Shown here: piece after piece, positions 62,912 through 64,000 of the stretch
How the letters are laid out: each line of letters begins with the position of its first letter
How positions within the stretch are numbered: position 1 is the first letter of the stretch
Source of the DNA: Limnobacter litoralis
GTDB taxonomy: Bacteria; Pseudomonadota; Gammaproteobacteria; Burkholderiales; Burkholderiaceae_B
Assembly: GCF_030160455.1 (NCBI RefSeq)
Contig: NZ_BSOJ01000038.1
Span: forward strand, 1 to 64,000
DNA length: 64,000 bases
Reading direction: 5' to 3'
Notes under the pieces: generated by a model
The model's database searches: none
What the model saw: the letters and a program-made list of their open reading frames with translations, nothing else
Told to the model about the DNA's origin: nothing
Program-made: the position numbers and the translations under genes

Positions 62912-64000
62912 TTATGCTGCCTCGCGGCTGGCCTTCTTGCGCTCGTGTTCCTTGAGGTGACGCTTGCGCAGGCGAATGCTCTTCGGCGTGATTTCAACCA
63001 ACTCGTCGTCTGCAATGAATTCAACCGCGTATTCAAGATTCAGTGCGATGGGTGGAACCAGTCGAACCGCCTCGTCGGTGCCAGAGGCACGCACGTTGGT
63101 CAATTGTTTGCCTTTAATCGGGTTGACGACGAGGTCGTTGTCGCGGCTGTGAATGCCGATGATCATGCCTTCGTACAGCGCCTCACCGGGTGACACGAAC
63201 ATGCGACCACGGTCTTGCAGTTTCCACAGGGCGTAAGCCACGGCGTCGCCGTCGTCTTGGGAAATCAGCACGCCGTTGTGACGCTCGGCCACACCACCTT
63301 CACGCACGGGAGCATATTGATCAAACACATGGCTGATCAAGCCTGTACCACGCGTGAGGGTCATGAAATCGCCCTGAAAACCAATCAGTCCGCGCGCAGG
63401 AATTTTGTATTCCAGGCGAACACGGCCTTTGCCGTCAGGTTGCATGTCGACCAGGTCGCCCTTGCGGCGGCCCAATTCTTCCATCACGCCACCTTGGTGG
63501 CTTTCTTCGACGTCCACGGTCAAGTTTTCGTAGGGTTCGCAACGCACACCGTCTATTTCTTTGAACACCACGCGCGGGCGAGACACGGCCAGCTCGTAGC
63601 CTTCGCGACGCATGTTTTCCAGCAGAATCGTCAGGTGGAGTTCACCGCGGCCAGACACTTCAAACACCGTGTCATCGCCGGTGTCTTTCACGCGCAGGGC
63701 GACGTTGGACTTCAATTCACGGTCCAGACGGTCGCGCAGCTGGCGGCTGGTGACGAACTTGCCTTCACGGCCAGCCAGTGGCGATGTGTTCACCATGAAG
63801 TTCATGGTCAAGGTGGGTTCGTCCACTGTGACCATCGGCAGGGCTTCCACTGCATCTGCAGCGCACACCGTGGTGCCAATGCCCAATTCTTCGATACCGT
63901 TGATCAAACAAATGTCACCCGCTTGTGCCTCATCGACCAAAACGCGCTCCAGGCCACGGAACTTCAACACCTGGTTGATTTTGCCGGCAAAGGGCACGCC
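62912..64000 (-). CDS. typA: Translational GTPase TypA/BipA, C-terminal part
   Basis: Open to the right edge; about 362 residues visible of a family usually near 605. The first visible residues, GVPFAGKINQVLKFRGL, belong to domain II. Then follow domain III (NTSPLAGREGKFVTSRQL; ELHLTILLENMRREGYE), domain V (VVFKEIDG, VEESHQGGVMEELGRRKG) and the TypA-specific C-terminal domain (YALWKLQDRGRMFVSPGE, KSIRLRKRHLKEHERKK). The GTPase domain lies outside. It acts in ribosome assembly and stress adaptation. Confidence 0.96.
   Translation of the reverse strand, partial: GVPFAGKINQVLKFRGLERVLVDEAQAGDICLINGIEELGIGTTVCAADAVEALPMVTVDEPTLTMNFMVNTSPLAGREGKFVTSRQLRDRLDRELKSNVALRVKDTGDDTVFEVSGRGELHLTILLENMRREGYELAVSRPRVVFKEIDGVRCEPYENLTVDVEESHQGGVMEELGRRKGDLVDMQPDGKGRVRLEYKIPARGLIGFQGDFMTLTRGTGLISHVFDQYAPVREGGVAERHNGVLISQDDGDAVAYALWKLQDRGRMFVSPGEALYEGMIIGIHSRDNDLVVNPIKGKQLTNVRASGTDEAVRLVPPIALNLEYAVEFIADDELVEITPKSIRLRKRHLKEHERKKASREAA

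Overview
The window is a stretch of a betaproteobacterial chromosome. Gene families and gene order point to Burkholderiales (for example purA-hisZ-DUF2065-hflC-hflK-hflX-hfq, pyrG-kdsA-eno-ftsB, and a PHP phosphatase-YciO-site-2 protease-trpS-methyltransferase-dapA-bamC chain). A Limnobacter-like genus would fit, but I cannot prove that without a database search. GC content looks moderate, coding density is very high, and several starts are TTG with good ribosome binding sites.

Layout. 1-2.6 kb is the only clearly accessory stretch. It holds the 5' part of an IS3-type orfA, a terminal repeat array like those of IS21 elements, a decayed IS1595-like transposase N-terminus, a small DUF6471 protein, and a divergent pair (secreted rhodanese / membrane fatty acid hydroxylase) with palindromes between them. 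2.7-13.7 kb holds a HerA-like ATPase, an acyl-CoA synthetase, a secreted protein, a DUF3501 protein, and a minus-strand chain cysS-glycosylase-accA-tilS-exonuclease-helicase. 13.9-17.0 kb is a cell-envelope operon (TPR protein, L,D-transpeptidase, exported cyclophilin), followed by lpxH, cysE, trmJ, suhB, mutS, a secreted phosphoesterase, slyD and roxA. 26-34 kb is one long minus-strand run of tightly coupled genes. 34-43 kb holds a gamma-carbonic anhydrase, hslO, ftsB-eno-kdsA-pyrG, a 3-oxoacid CoA-transferase and ETF-ubiquinone oxidoreductase. 44-64 kb holds parC, rlmB, rnr, tRNA-Leu(CAG), a DUF481 outer-membrane protein, a phosphoribosyltransferase, the purA-to-hfq cluster, a YihY-type membrane protein, wrbA, an FAD dehydrogenase, dusA and the C-terminal part of typA.

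Most genes are housekeeping: translation (cysS, trpS, tilS, trmJ, rlmB, dusA, roxA, typA), cell envelope (lpxH, kdsA, bamC, L,D-transpeptidase, ftsB), nucleotide metabolism (pyrG, purA), proteostasis (hslO, slyD, hflKC) and DNA repair (mutS, glycosylase, helicase/exonuclease pair).

The most unusual sequence is the gene-free stretch 43319-44107. It holds a perfect 10-copy 8-bp array framed by two inverted copies of an element of about 75 nt. Each copy folds into a long interrupted hairpin, and the two copies differ by paired changes that keep the stems intact. Next to it lies a 77-bp tandem duplication. I know of no named feature that explains it. No CRISPR array, rRNA gene, intact prophage or recognised complete defence system is visible.
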